From Trema orientale (taxonomy: Eukaryota > Streptophyta > Magnoliopsida > Rosales > Cannabaceae): a stretch of DNA of 64,000 nucleotides. Below are positions 10,661-22,901 of this stretch, one piece after another. The notes under the pieces are model-generated. The model searched no databases and was not told the DNA's origin. It saw only the letters and a list, made by a program, of their open reading frames with translations. The stretch lies in the NCBI GenBank assembly GCA_002914845.1, contig JXTC01000091.1, forward strand, positions 625,904-689,903, written 5' to 3'. The position numbers were made by a program, and so were the translations under genes. Positions within the stretch are counted from its first letter, which is position 1. The number at the start of each line of letters is the position of its first letter.

Positions 10661-13600
10661 TCACATTTATATATAACAGATAATTAAACTCTCTATATGT
10701 GTAATTTTTTGATAAAGCCTTATTCAACAAATTAAATATTAATTGATATTTCGCTAAAATTTAATTATGAAAACATTTGTAAATGCATAAGATGCTATAC
10801 TATACTCCAATAGGAGTCATGAAATCCCTAAATATGAATATTATTTCGCTATTTATAAAGACACATATTTCCAATATGTTCGAGGTTTCAATCATGCAGT
10901 TAAGAACACAAGTTCATTACTCATTCAAGATTGAGATCGCAGACATGCCTTAATTGTATAGACATGATGTTACGATTTTTAGTATACTTATTTTATTTTT
11001 TGACTTCTACTTACCATATTTCACTTGGTCTTGTTTACTATCTATATTATTTATAGTTTATAGTTTTTGTTTAAAGTAAACATGTTGATAAATTAAAACT
11101 CATCAATTTGTAATTAGAACGGAAAACACTGCAATCTTATCAAAACACTAGGCCATTAAACATATATATATATATATATATATATATGTGGTTTTTTTTT
11201 AAATTAGTTCAAGAAGTTTTTTTTTATATATATATATATATAATTAATGAAAGTTTATTAATTGATATTATATCAAATGAACCCATTAATAAAATATGGG
11301 AAGAGAATCTTCCATCCAAATTTGTTTTATTTCTCTAATCATCAAATTAGATTTTAACACATCATTCAATCGGGGCACTTAAAAATATAAGTTAACTTAT
11401 CTCTATCAAAAGTTTTTACTCTTAAATTAATATGTCAAAATTTAATTGAGTTGCCAAAAAGACATGATTTTATACCCAAATCAATGTGAGTTTATGAAAT
11501 GACACTAATCTTAATTGGTGTAAGATTTTTCGGGATGTGTGTGAGTGATTGGAAATAGAGGGTTCGAATCTAGTTAGGCTAATTTATGTATACATTTATA
11601 ATAAAAGGAAAATTAAAAATATGAGTCTATATCCCTTCAGAAAATTTGCAAAAACTTGAGTGGATACCGGGCGAGGTATAAGAATTATTAGAACCAAATA
11701 AAAGAACTTAATTTTTATGGTTGCATGTCTTGGCTATTATGGAAAGATATGGTCTTATTATTATTATCTTTTAAGACTTTCCCTGATAATTAAAAGGAAC
11801 AAGGTCCTTGAAATGAGTACGGTACGTGTTTATTTGAAATTAATATATTATATTTTTAATATTAATATTTTTCAGAGAAAAAAATAATAATAAATGCAAA
11901 CAAATAAAATAGGAGAAAATTATGAAAAGTTAGGTATATATTCATCATAAGACAAGGCCAAGAGAAAACGGGGTTACATCAATGGATGGACCATTAATAT
12001 AATTTGCTGAAAGTGTATATATATATGTATACATATATTGTCCCATGCATAGAAGTAGCTTCTTAGAGGCTTGACTCTGGATCAATTACGTTGTCTTGTC
12101 AAATCAAGGACTCGGACTTCTTGTTTAGTTAAATCTAAAATCAATTCAAATCGATCAGTTCCAGTTATATTTCTTACTTTTTTTTTTTTTTTTTGATAAA
12201 CAAGTTATATTTCTTACTTGGTTGACTTGAAATCTTGCTGGGCCATATGCATGTATATATTTTTTTTTCTTTTGGCTTGGAAATATAAGTTTAAAATTCT
12301 TAACTGTTCATCCATGTCTCAATCGATCTCTCTCTACAATGCTTCCACTCTCTCTTTTATTGCTTGCGCGTGTATATTTGTACCACATTTGAAAGCGATC
12401 AGTTTTAGGAGGGGAGCAACTGTCTAGTAGTTATAGTTAATAGAAATATGTTACCAAATATATATGAGCACCACTTGAGTAGGTATTTTTCTTTTTCTTT
12501 TTTATTATTATTTTGCATAATTAAAATTCATAAAATTTGTATATCTTTTCATGATAAAAAGTAAAAAGAGAAAGATTATTAAATAATGTGTATTTGTTGT
12601 TATTATTTTTTTTTTTTTTTTTTTGCTAATTACTCAAATCATTGTAGTACTTATAATAATTCAACAACTAAAAAAAATACTTATAGATAAAGTAAAAAAA
12701 AATACTAATAATGATTTTTATATATATGAGTAAAGATTGGGATAGCAAATTCTTACAAAAAAAATTTACACCAGTAATATGGCATCATTTAGATATATAA
12801 ATTCGATGTTTGTTTCTTTTGTATGTATATATATATATATGTATATATTGGATCATTATTCTGTAGATTTTTTCTTTTAGCTGTTGCATCAATTATATAT
12901 CAATATGTGTTTATGTATGAGAGAGATAAAGATAAAGAGAGAGCTTAAACATGTATAAGTTAATTAGGTTGAAATTGACAAAACAATGTTCTCATCATGC
13001 ATGATCTTTCTTATATGGCCATTTTGAAGTTTCAAAATTATATTTATGTTTATCTTAAACTTCTTTCTTTCTTTTGTCTAATTAAGTTGGGATTTTATCT
13101 TTGTATTTATCCATTATGAGCTCATCTTTATTGTTGCCATAATAGAAATGTCTACTCTTTTGCGAGATTTCACACGCTTAACATACGGCCTAGTAATATG
13201 ACTCTTGGAACTAGAAGAATTTGCCCCTTTGCATTACCGAATAGTTATATAGAAACTGTATCTATATATGTATTTTAAGTCTCTTGCCGTATCCGTTGGG
13301 TTTCTTTCATTTTCAAAATCACGGCCTTTAAAAGTGGACAAGTAAAGAAGCATGACGTTGACTTCTACAAAAGGAAATTCGTTTGTAAGCTTGTATGACT
13401 TGGTTAAGTTTTTTCCTAGATAGTGTAATTACACCAAAATTGGGGTCATACTATAAAAAGTAACCCCATATATCAATTATAAGGGAAATTGAATAACTAA
13501 TAATGCATCATCATTGTCATATAAATATATATAGGATATATATACACACACAATTAGGCTTAGGCTTGGGCGTGGTAGACTAGCATGGATGGTATTAACT

Positions 13601-14364
13601 AGTAATACTGTTTTCACGCAAATCTTTGTTTCAGTACCCAAATTAAATCCTCCCATACGTGTTCTGAGAATGATAACGTTACAGCATAACAAGTATTCAT
13701 AGACACGTTGTCATTATATATAATCTCTTCACATTAGATTTTGTGGTTAATTACAACAGCAATGTTATTCATCATGGGCCGTAATCGACCCAATTATCCT
13801 CTTTTTATCAGAGAATAGGCATATTTTTATTAAAATAAAAAATATCTACTAGAACTCGCACTCAAAGATAAAATATTGACATTACCATGAACCATGGGTA
13901 CAGTTTTCTCAACACAAAAGAGCTTGTTTATGGAAAATTACAATCAAAACCTTTAAATTTTGATTTTCTTTTAAATTTCTTCTTCCTCAATGTACTAATC
14001 AAAACTAGTGAATAAAAATGCAAGTTTATCCTTTATTATTAATACTAAAGAAACTAAACACACACAAAAAACTTCAATAGTACTGACAAACACAATAAAA
14101 TATTCATTATTTAAGTAGTCAATTACATGGTACCAATAATCATAATTTATCTTATATTTATCAAATAATGTTTTATGTATATATTCATTCTATACATGGA
14201 ATTTTCCCGTGCTTACTGAGAATAAAATTAATTGTATTTGGCACTAAGTATTACTATTAATTTTTTTGAAATCTACTAAGTCATATTAAAAATGTGTGTT
14301 GAACAGAGAATCCTTCTTCCCCCAAAAGAAGTATTAAATCAGCAGTTTGGCTTTTTCCTCCTAT
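10661..14364. other. AT-rich intergenic stretch without recognised gene
   Basis: No ORF with family resemblance is seen. The stretch holds TA microsatellites at about 11163-11187 and 11227-11242, T-runs near 12178-12194 and 12606-12624, and scattered simple AT repeats. A tRNA-B-box-like GGTTCGAATC at about 11561 hints at an old SINE but is not enough for a call. The short ORFs at 12218, 13477 and 14281 are low-complexity and unsupported. Confidence 0.6.
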
Positions 14365-14740
14365 AGTGGCGAAGCTAGAAATCTTTTTTAGGAGGGCAAA
14401 AATAGAAATCAAAATTTTAGCTTGCTTAAATAAAAATTCAATAAAGATCAATTTGCTTACATATTTTTCAAGTTTAATCTCAAACATCTAGATTATATTC
14501 TAAAATTAGTTTTCCTAATTATTTGTAATAAGATATGTAAAGGTTATTCTCACATTATTTGATATTATATTATCATTGTTTTCTCATGTATAGAATAAAA
14601 AGTTCAATTTTTATTTAAAATACCTTCTAAATTAGAAATAGAAATCCCACCTAGCTATTTTATAAAATCTACGAACTAGGAGAAGAAAGCAAAAATGATA
14701 TAAGATGTACAAACATATTACTTTTACATAATACATATGC

Positions 14741-15304
14741 GGCTCGTTTGGTATACAGGATTGGATTGGACTGGATTGGATTATTAAATGGGATTAGATT
14801 GGATAGTGTTATTTAGTACAATACTGTGTTTGGTGTAACACGGGAGTAAAACAAAGTAAATATAATAACTTTTCTTAATATAGTTCTAATTATGTTTTAT
14901 TTATAAATAAATAAATATTTCCAAAAATAGAAAAGATAAATTTAAATGATAATTATATAAAATAATATGATTTTAATTTATTTATAAAAAAATAGTTATA
15001 TAAAAATAAAATATATATTTTTAGTCAAAAAATAAAAATTAGAATTTAATTAATATTTATATATATTTATATTAATTAAATAAATTATTAAAGAAAGAAA
15101 GAAAGAAAAAATAAAAAACAAAAAACAAAAGGTGCTGGGCTTGGGACTAAATTAACCCAAGTTCTAATTGGGATAACTTAGTCCAATGAAAATAGGACTA
15201 AAAAGGAGGTCTGGACTCATTCGTCCAATCCTTCCCTTGGCCCAAACATGGGAATGGACAAAGGAGTCCAATCCCAACCTTTAATCTGGGCCACGAAGTG
15301 GGCC
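14741..15304. mobile_element. Possible MITE with GGCTCGTTTGGT end
   Basis: The block begins GGCTCGTTTGGTATACAGG with repeated GGATTGGA motifs and ends with complementary-looking CCAATCC motifs and ACGAAGTGGGCC. The inside is very AT-rich. The layout resembles hAT-type MITEs that begin with a GTTTGGT phrase, but the terminal match is poor and no target duplication was confirmed. Confidence 0.3.
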
Positions 15305-15671
15305 GATGTATTACAAATAAAACATCAAAACTAAATATATCGGTGAACTGAAAATCTTGTTAAATATACAAACATAAAATATATAGATAAATTTACCCGC
15401 AAATATGTCTATAAATACACACAAATCTCATATGTATCCGTTGCCTAATATAATATAACGATCGTTNTAAGTTGTTGATAAAAGTTAGGGAGAAAAAAAT
15501 AGAGGTAAAAAGAGATGAAGATAAGCCATTAAAAATTCCAAACTAAAGATATTAATGATATTATATAATAGAGAAATCACTAATCTCATTTTAAATGGGG
15601 TTAAACTTAAAAAATTTAAATTTAATAAGAAAAATTAAAAACTAATTAATTTAATATATAAATACTATATA

Positions 15672-18064
15672 TATAAAATCCCTTAAACTTTAATAAGGGT
15701 ATTGCGGTCTTTTGACCCAAATTTTTTTCCAAAAAAAAAAGAATATGGACGGAATTTTGGCCTAGATTCATTTGGGCAAAAATGTGAAGAAAGTTTGAAA
15801 ATTAGGGCTGAAATATAATTAATTGAGGGCACAAATGAGAAGAAATCTGAAAAACTGGGTCCAAGTGAAATTAGTAAAAACAGTGCCCATTCTCTTAGAA
15901 TTCGACATGTGGCACTACAGTTTCATTAATTGCCCGTAAATCCCACATTTCTCTCTCATTCTCGCACGAAACCCCCAAAAATTTTCGAAAATTTTCTCCC
16001 GTCGGCACTATTCCCTCGCCGATCAACCGCCGTGAATCACAGCCGACGCGCCGCCCCGCGTTACTCGCCGTCCGATGACAAAGCGATTTCGACTAGTCTT
16101 ATCGCTCCTCGCCGCCGATAGCCAGAGCTAGAAGCCTCCGAAGACAGTGCCACCATCGGCATTTTCTGGCCGAAATCTCACCGTCTGACATCCAATCAAC
16201 ACACCACCTACACATTTCGTTTCATCTCGAGCTTGTCGACTTCCCCCAGCTGATCATCTTCTTCAACTAGTAGCCGATCATCTTCTTCCAATTTTTTTTT
16301 GTAAACTAATTATTTTGGCCATAAAATTTATACTATGTCGAATAAGAGATTGAGACGAGGTTAAATATGATTTTGTGGTATCGAAATAGTATCTAGAGAC
16401 GTGTTAATTATTAAATTGAAAAAGAGGATATTTTTCTAAATATTTCAAAAAGTGATATTTTTATAATTTTTGGATTTGAGGCCCATTTAAGGCTCGGGAC
16501 CGCGAAACGAAATTCTGAATTCAAATTTGGATTAAGTGAGGTCAAGAGATGGACTTTGATATAAAATATCACTATATTTCGAAGTGACACGAATTTCGAG
16601 ATAGGAGACTTAGGATTTGCCTCGTTTTACGTACCAAAGGCCGGGACTCATTCTGGAACCCAAATTTATCTAACTATATATCTAACATAGGTATTTTGGA
16701 TACTAGGAATTCAGTGGTGAAGTCTGTTTCACGATTTGAAGCTCCTTTTAAAAATCGAATTTTCAAACCTATCGATCGAAGGTTCGAAAATGATGCCCGA
16801 CCCTCCGAACGATACCCAAACGACGCCAAACGCTCCCTATAGCTCCGTAACGCTATTTTGACACACAATTGCGGTAAGGACTCGATTACTTAATTCTGAA
16901 ATTAATTTAATTTATTAATTTACATATTTTCAATAAATATGAAATTTCGTGATTTAATTTCTAAAAACTGTGTTTATATCCGTTTTTTGCTTGATTTGAG
17001 ATATAAATTGCCTAGGAGGTACGTCACACTGGTTGGCATGTCATATATACTATTTTGAACTATTTTCTACAAGAAATTGGATTTTTGAGTTTTGATCAAA
17101 AACAGCCATTATACTGCCGAAATTTTTAGAAAATCCAAAATAGTTTGATAACTCAGTTTTGAAGACTAAATGTTGTTTGATTAAAGAACATTGCATGGTT
17201 ATTTTGTGATTTTGTGAAAATGGTGCATATCTTTATTCTATCATTCATATAGCATTTGCATGCATTCATACACTTACTCGGCTGTCAGACTTATAGTACC
17301 CCACATTGGGTGCTCAGACTTACGGTCACCTATTTTAGTAGCTCAGACTTACAGGTGATCCATAGAACACTTCGGACATCATGATTACGTACATAGTTAT
17401 ATGTTGCCTTGAATAGATATATATTGGTTTTTATGGATGTTTTATAATAGTTTGGAATGTTTAAATTATTGGACTATGATTTCCACTTAGATTTTGAGAA
17501 ATGTTTTGAATGGACCACTAACCATACATGACCTTTAATGTTAGTATATTTTTTCATGTATAAAAACTTGTAATCAATTCTCTACTAGGCATTGGCTCAC
17601 CCCCTTCTTCCCCTTATGTGGTACTCAGTATGATTTGGACCGGGAGAACTAGATCGAGGCATTAAAGGCTTACTAGTTTGTTTATATTTTAGTAAATTCC
17701 TACGAGACTTGTGATATTTATAGACTTGAGTAGGAATTTGGATTTAACTACAACTTAGTAAGCTAAATTATGGGATTTGGACATAGTGTGTATTACTTTT
17801 GTCCGTATTTAGGTGTGAGATAAATTTTCGATACATGACTATTAAATAATAGTTTTTATTACTGTCTATGTTTAATGAGTGACGCATAACTATGGGGTTT
17901 TATTTCAATTAAATATTTTATCGAGGCTAGTTTGGAAAATTAGAGTCCCCGGGGCATTTTTGAATTATTTTTAAATTATTTTTATTTTATTTTATTTTAT
18001 TTTTCGGTATTTCTATTTTATGAAATACCCATTTTGCCACTGACTCCGGCCTCGGGTCGTGACA
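15672..18064 (+). repeat. Left LTR of Tekay-type element
   Basis: It aligns from end to end with 22902-25296. The start reads TATAAAATCCC where the right copy has TGTAAAACCCC; the end reads GGTCGTGACA. The small ORF at 15930-16121 is mirrored in the other LTR and lies in the 5' leader region, so it is not a host gene. Confidence 0.9.
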
Positions 18065-18071
18065 GAAAAAT

Positions 18072-18083
18072 TAGTATCAGAGC
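18072..18083 (+). other. Primer-binding site, tRNA-Met type
   Basis: TAGTATCAGAGC differs by one base from the standard plant initiator-tRNA-Met primer site TGGTATCAGAGC and lies eight bases after the left LTR. Confidence 0.85.
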
Positions 18084-18210
18084 ACGGTTTTAATTTAAAA
18101 TACTCGGAGTGTGTTACTCATTGAACTAGATTGGACATTTCTTTTATATAAGTCGTGCATCGTCATCATCTTACTAATACGTTGGACATATTGGAATACA
18201 AATCAAGAAA

Positions 18211-21200
18211 ATACCTCCAAGAAGAAGAGTGCCTCTACCTGAGAGAGAACAAGATACTCCTCTAAGACAAGACTCTCCTGTTTTTTATCTTATCTAGCAA
18301 GCTATGCAGAGGATACCTGGTCTTACGACAAGGCCAACTGCTGAAAATGACCGATCTAAAAGCTTCAGGGATTTTTGTAAACTGAATGCACCGAACTTTT
18401 ATGGAGAATAAGATCCCGCAGCTGCATTGAGATGGCTTATGGAAGTTCAGAAAAAATTTGATACTTTGGCAGTACCAGTAGAATTTAGAGCAGGCTTTGC
18501 AATGAACTTTCTCTAGGATGTTGCTGATCATTGGTGGAACTTTATCAAGTTGACTCAAGACACTACCACTATGACTTGGGAACAATTTGATGAACTGTTC
18601 AGAAGACAATATGCTAATGAAGACCATATGAATGAGATGCTGAAGCAGTACAACAATCTGCGTTAGGGTAGTATGAATGTTGATGAATACTATACGAGGT
18701 TTATGGAACTTTCTCAATATGCCCACACACCAGGAAGCCATTCGAGACTTCAAGTGGTTCATTTCATAACAAACTTGAGGCCAGAGATTCGCACTAGACT
18801 TGAGCCATTTCCAGTTACTACCCTTATTGAGGCTTATGGTACAACTCAAAGAATTGAGGCTATGCTGATTGATGATATAGGAACTACTGGTAGGTATAAA
18901 GGAAAAGGTAATGACCAAAAAATGAAAAAGGGCCGATGGCAAGGACAGGGTTCACAGGGCAGTGGACGCAATGATAGTTTTGTTTCATCAGGCAATAGAC
19001 GTTTTGCTCTATATTCCTACCACAAATGCGGTCAAAAAGGCCATTTTAGAAGAAATTGCCCCCAGCTTTTGTAGACTCCTCCACCGACCACTAGAGGACC
19101 ACAGGGACGTCAGGCAGCCTCGACACCTATCCCTAGTCAGCAAACTAAGCCTACTCATTTCCAGAGCTCGGGTCCGACTTTTAACTCTCCTGTTCAGTAC
19201 CAATATCGTCCTCAGGGTTCTACCTACACCACAGGGTGCCAGACCCCTCAGGCATCTAGAACATAAGGAGATTATGGACAGTCCAACAGTAATACTCCTG
19301 GATCTAGCAGTAGCCATCCAGACTGAGACAGAGGAAACAAAGAAAAGGGAAAAGTTCAAGCTTATGCAGTCACCAGGACAAAGGGACATGATCAGCCTGG
19401 ACCTAGAGTGGTTGATGGTATGATCTTACTCCATCACTCTTGGACTCATGTGTTATTTGATATCGGTGCATCACATTCTTTCATATCTGTGTTGTTTACT
19501 AGTATGTTAGGTTTGAAAACTGAAACTTTCGATCCTGCTTTGAATCTTGATACTCCTTTGGGAAATGTCTATGGTGTGTCTACTATATGTAACTCTTGTT
19601 CTGTCGTCATAGATGGTTGTGAATTATTGGCTAATTTGATAGTGATACCTATGGACCAATTTGATGTGATTCTTGGTATAGACTGGTTGTCCAAATATCA
19701 AGTTATAGTGGATTGTTATATTAGAAAAGTGACTCTTCATTCTGAAGATGGGTATTCAGTTGCGTATCAAGCTGGTTTAAATCCAATGAGACCAAGTCCT
19801 CTTCTGAGAGCGTGTATTGGTGGGAGAAAGAAATTGGAATGTTATGGAAGTTTGTTTAAAAGAAATTGGAATGTTATTGAAGTTTGTTTACCATTGATTG
19901 TGAGATTGGAATTGCAGATCAGTATCCGTGGATGTCAGTGATTAGTGAGTTTTCATATGTTTTTCCAGAAGATTTACCTGGAATATTACCTGATAGAGAG
20001 ATTGAATTCTGTATTGATTTAGTTTCTGTAGCTCAACCAGTTTCTATTCCCGCTTATCGAATAGCTCCTGCAGAGATGACTGAGCTAAGTGAACAACTAG
20101 GGGACCTATTATCAAAAAGATTCATCAGAAGTAGTACCTCTCCTTGGGGTGCTCCAGTTCTCTTTGCCAAGAAAGCTGATGGTACACTCAGACTTTGTGC
20201 GGACTATAGGAAGTTAAACAACTTACAGTAAAGAATAAGTATCCTTTGCCAAGGATTGACGAGTTGTTTGACCAACTCGGTGATCTGAATTCTTTTTAAA
20301 GATAGACATGAGGTCTGGATATCACCAACTGAAGATTCGTGAAGAAAATATACTAAAAACAACATTTAGAACTCGTTATAGTCATTTTGAGTTTTTGGTT
20401 ATGCCTTTCGGATTGACGAATGCACCTGCAGTGTTCATGGACCTTATGAACAGAATCTTCAGACCTTACTTGGATAGATTTATGGTTGTGTTTATTGACA
20501 ATATCCTAATCTATTCTAAGACTTGGGAAGAACAGGCTGAACATTTAAGGATTGTACTTCAGACTTTGAGAGATCATCAGTTATATGCCAAGAGATCAAA
20601 GTGTGATTTCTGGATGGCAGAAGTTAAATTCTTGGGGCATGTAATTTCTCAAGATGGTATCTCAGTTGACCCGTCCAAGATAGAGTCTATTCTAGGATGG
20701 GAGAGACCAAAAAATGTTACTGAGGTGTGGAGTTTCCTTGGTTTAGCTGGTTATTATCATCGTTTTTGGAGAACTTCTCGAGCATTGCATTGCCTTTAAC
20801 CAAGTTAACGAGGAAAGATGTCAAGTTTTCTTGGAATGACGAGTGTGAGATAGCATTCATAAAATTGAAAGAGAAACTAACAACTGCACATATTCTGATT
20901 GTCTCTAACAGTAATGAACCATATGTGGTGTACACAGACGCTTCTGGTTCAGTATTAGGATGTATTTTAATGCAGAAAAGTAGAGTTATAGCTTATGCTT
21001 CTCATTAGTTGAAACCACATGAGAAGAGTTACCCCATTCATGATCTAGAATTGGCAGTTGTGATCTTCGCCCTGAAAATTTGGAGATGTTACTTATATGG
21101 CGTTGAGTTTGATATCTACTCTGATCACAAGAGTTTGAAATATTTCTTCAGTCAATGTGACTTAAACTTGAGACAGAGGAGATAGATTGAGTACATGGAG

Positions 21201-22848
21201 GACTATGATTTCAATCCTCAGTATCACCCTGGAAAAGCAAATGTGGTAGTAGATGCTTTGAGTTGTAAATCTCATGGTATGCTTGCCTCTTTGATACTTG
21301 AAGAGTGGAAAAATTCAGTCACTATTGGTGATTATAATTTGGAGTACTTCGAGAGAAATGACGTTGCTTATGCTAGCAATGTAGTGGCTACTCCTTCACT
21401 ACTTCAGATATTTCAGCAGGGTCAATAGAAAGATCAAGAATTGAGGAAAATCTAGAATCAACTCTAAAATGGTGAGCAACTAGATGGTCGGAGCATTAAT
21501 AGAAAAGGATTTGTACTTTTCAATGGAAAGTTAGCTGTGGTTAATGATCCACACCTTCGAGAGACTATCTTGATTAAAGCTCACAAATCTAAGTTTGCAG
21601 TACATTCCGGTAGTACTAAGATGTACCATGACTTAAAGAGGCAGTATTGGTGGAAAGGAATGAAACGCGACGTAGCTACTTTTGTGATTAAGTGTATGAC
21701 CTGTCAGCAACTCAAAGTAGAACATCAAAAACCAACTGGGTTATTTCAGCCCTTGCCTATTCCCGAATGAAAATGGGATAAGATTACTATGGATTTTGTA
21801 ACGGGATTACTGAGGACTCAAAGGAAAACCGATGTAGTTTGGGTTATTGTTGATCGAATGACTAAAACTGCCCACTTTATACCAATTCGAATTGACTTTT
21901 CTCTCAACAAACTCAGTTGTCTTTATATGGATCATATTATTCATTTATATAGAGTGCCTTCTAGCATAGTTTCTGATAGAGATCCAAGATTTATATCCAA
22001 GTTCTGGAGAGCTTTACAGAAAGCTTTGGGAACAGAAATAAATCTCAATACAGCTCATCATCCACAGACAGATGGCTAATCTGAGAGGACAATTCAAATT
22101 CTAGAGGATATGCTTCACTCATGTATACTAGATTTTGGTGGAAGCTGGGATGATCACTTGTCATTAATGAAATTTACATACAATAACAGCTACCAAACCA
22201 GTTTGGGTATGGCTCCATATGAGGTATTATATAGGAGACCATGCAGGTCACCTTTGTGTTAGGCTGACGCAGAGGAGCAAGTTACTCTTGGGCCAGAACT
22301 GATACAAAAGACTACTGAGAAGGTCAACATGATAAGAGAAAGACTTAAGATTATTCAGAGTCGTCAAAAGAGCTATGCGGATCCCCTAAGATGAGAAATA
22401 GAGTTTGATATTGGTGATCAAGTATTCCTAAAGGTCACACCAAGGTGCAGAGTCACTAGATTTGGAGTTAAAGGAAAGTTAGCTCCAAGGTATATTGGGC
22501 CATTTATGATTACTGCAAGAATTGGGCCAGTAGCATATCGATTAGATTTATCACCACAGTTAGGTCACATGCATAATGTCTTTCATATTTCAATGCTGAG
22601 GAAATGTATTTCTGACCTGTCCAATGTGATTCAGTACGCAGAAATACCAATTCAAGAGGACGTCACTTATAAAGAGCAACCAGTTCGAATACTGGGAAGA
22701 GAACTCAAAGTGCTTTCATAGAGAAATTTCTCTTGTAAAAGTTCTCTGGAATCACCACAAGGAAGAATAAGCCACTTGGAAACTCGAGACATAGATGTAT
22801 GAAAAATACCCTCACTTGTTTAATTTTCAGCTTGAGATTGTACTTTGA
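18211..22848 (+). pseudogene. Tekay gag-pol polyprotein, heavily mutated
   Basis: One frame starts at 18211, where the usual ATG is now ATA (ATA CCT CCA AGA AGA). Domains in order are: gag (about 18300-19070) with a CCHC knuckle (CGQKGHFRRNC); retropepsin at 19459 (DIGASHSF, where the usual DTG is DIG); reverse transcriptase (about 20040-20790) with FIDNILIY at the catalytic box instead of FIDD; RNase H (YTDASG, about 20933); integrase with a zinc-binding H-H-C-C region (about 21570-21710), an Asp in MDFVTG, an Asp in SDRDPRF and a Glu in SERTIQ; then a chromodomain-like tail (VKVLW, TWKLE, EKYPHLF) ending at 22848. In-frame stops occur at 18295, 18409, 18514, 18664, 19072, 19264, 19324, 21006, 21183, 21426, 21768, 22077, 22260 and 22392. 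Frameshifts occur near 19859 (a 32-bp duplication), 20225, 20297 and 20766. Confidence 0.9.
19827..19890 (+). repeat. 32-bp tandem duplication in the Tekay pol region
   Basis: 19827-19858 and 19859-19890 are the same 32 bases with one mismatch (ATGG versus ATTG). Because 32 is not a multiple of three, the frame changes here, between protease and reverse transcriptase. Confidence 0.85.
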
Positions 22849-22888
22849 GTTTATGCTTTGTACTTGAATTTCGAGATGAAATTCTTTT

Positions 22889-22901
22889 AAGGAGGAAAGG
22901 A
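22889..22901 (+). other. Polypurine tract
   Basis: AAGGAGGAAAGGA lies directly before the TG of the right LTR, as expected for the plus-strand priming site of an LTR retrotransposon. Confidence 0.85.

Noticed and set aside
11511..11620. Possible second SINE with a B-box-like GGTTCGAATC.
   Set aside because: No clear A box, A-tail or target duplication could be identified.
15930..16121. 63-aa ORF with a near-identical partner at 23159-23350, looking like a conserved small gene pair.
   Set aside because: Both lie at the same place in the two LTRs of one retrotransposon; the similarity comes from LTR duplication, not from gene conservation.
18262..18942. 226-aa open frame on the minus strand.
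   Set aside because: It is exactly antisense to the Tekay gag region, which has clear gag and knuckle motifs on the plus strand; no family resemblance on the minus strand.
18962..19423. 153-aa plus-strand ORF overlapping the end of gag, with a 126-aa ORF opposite it.
   Set aside because: The true frame runs through here with three stops and reaches the protease; this ORF is out of frame with it.
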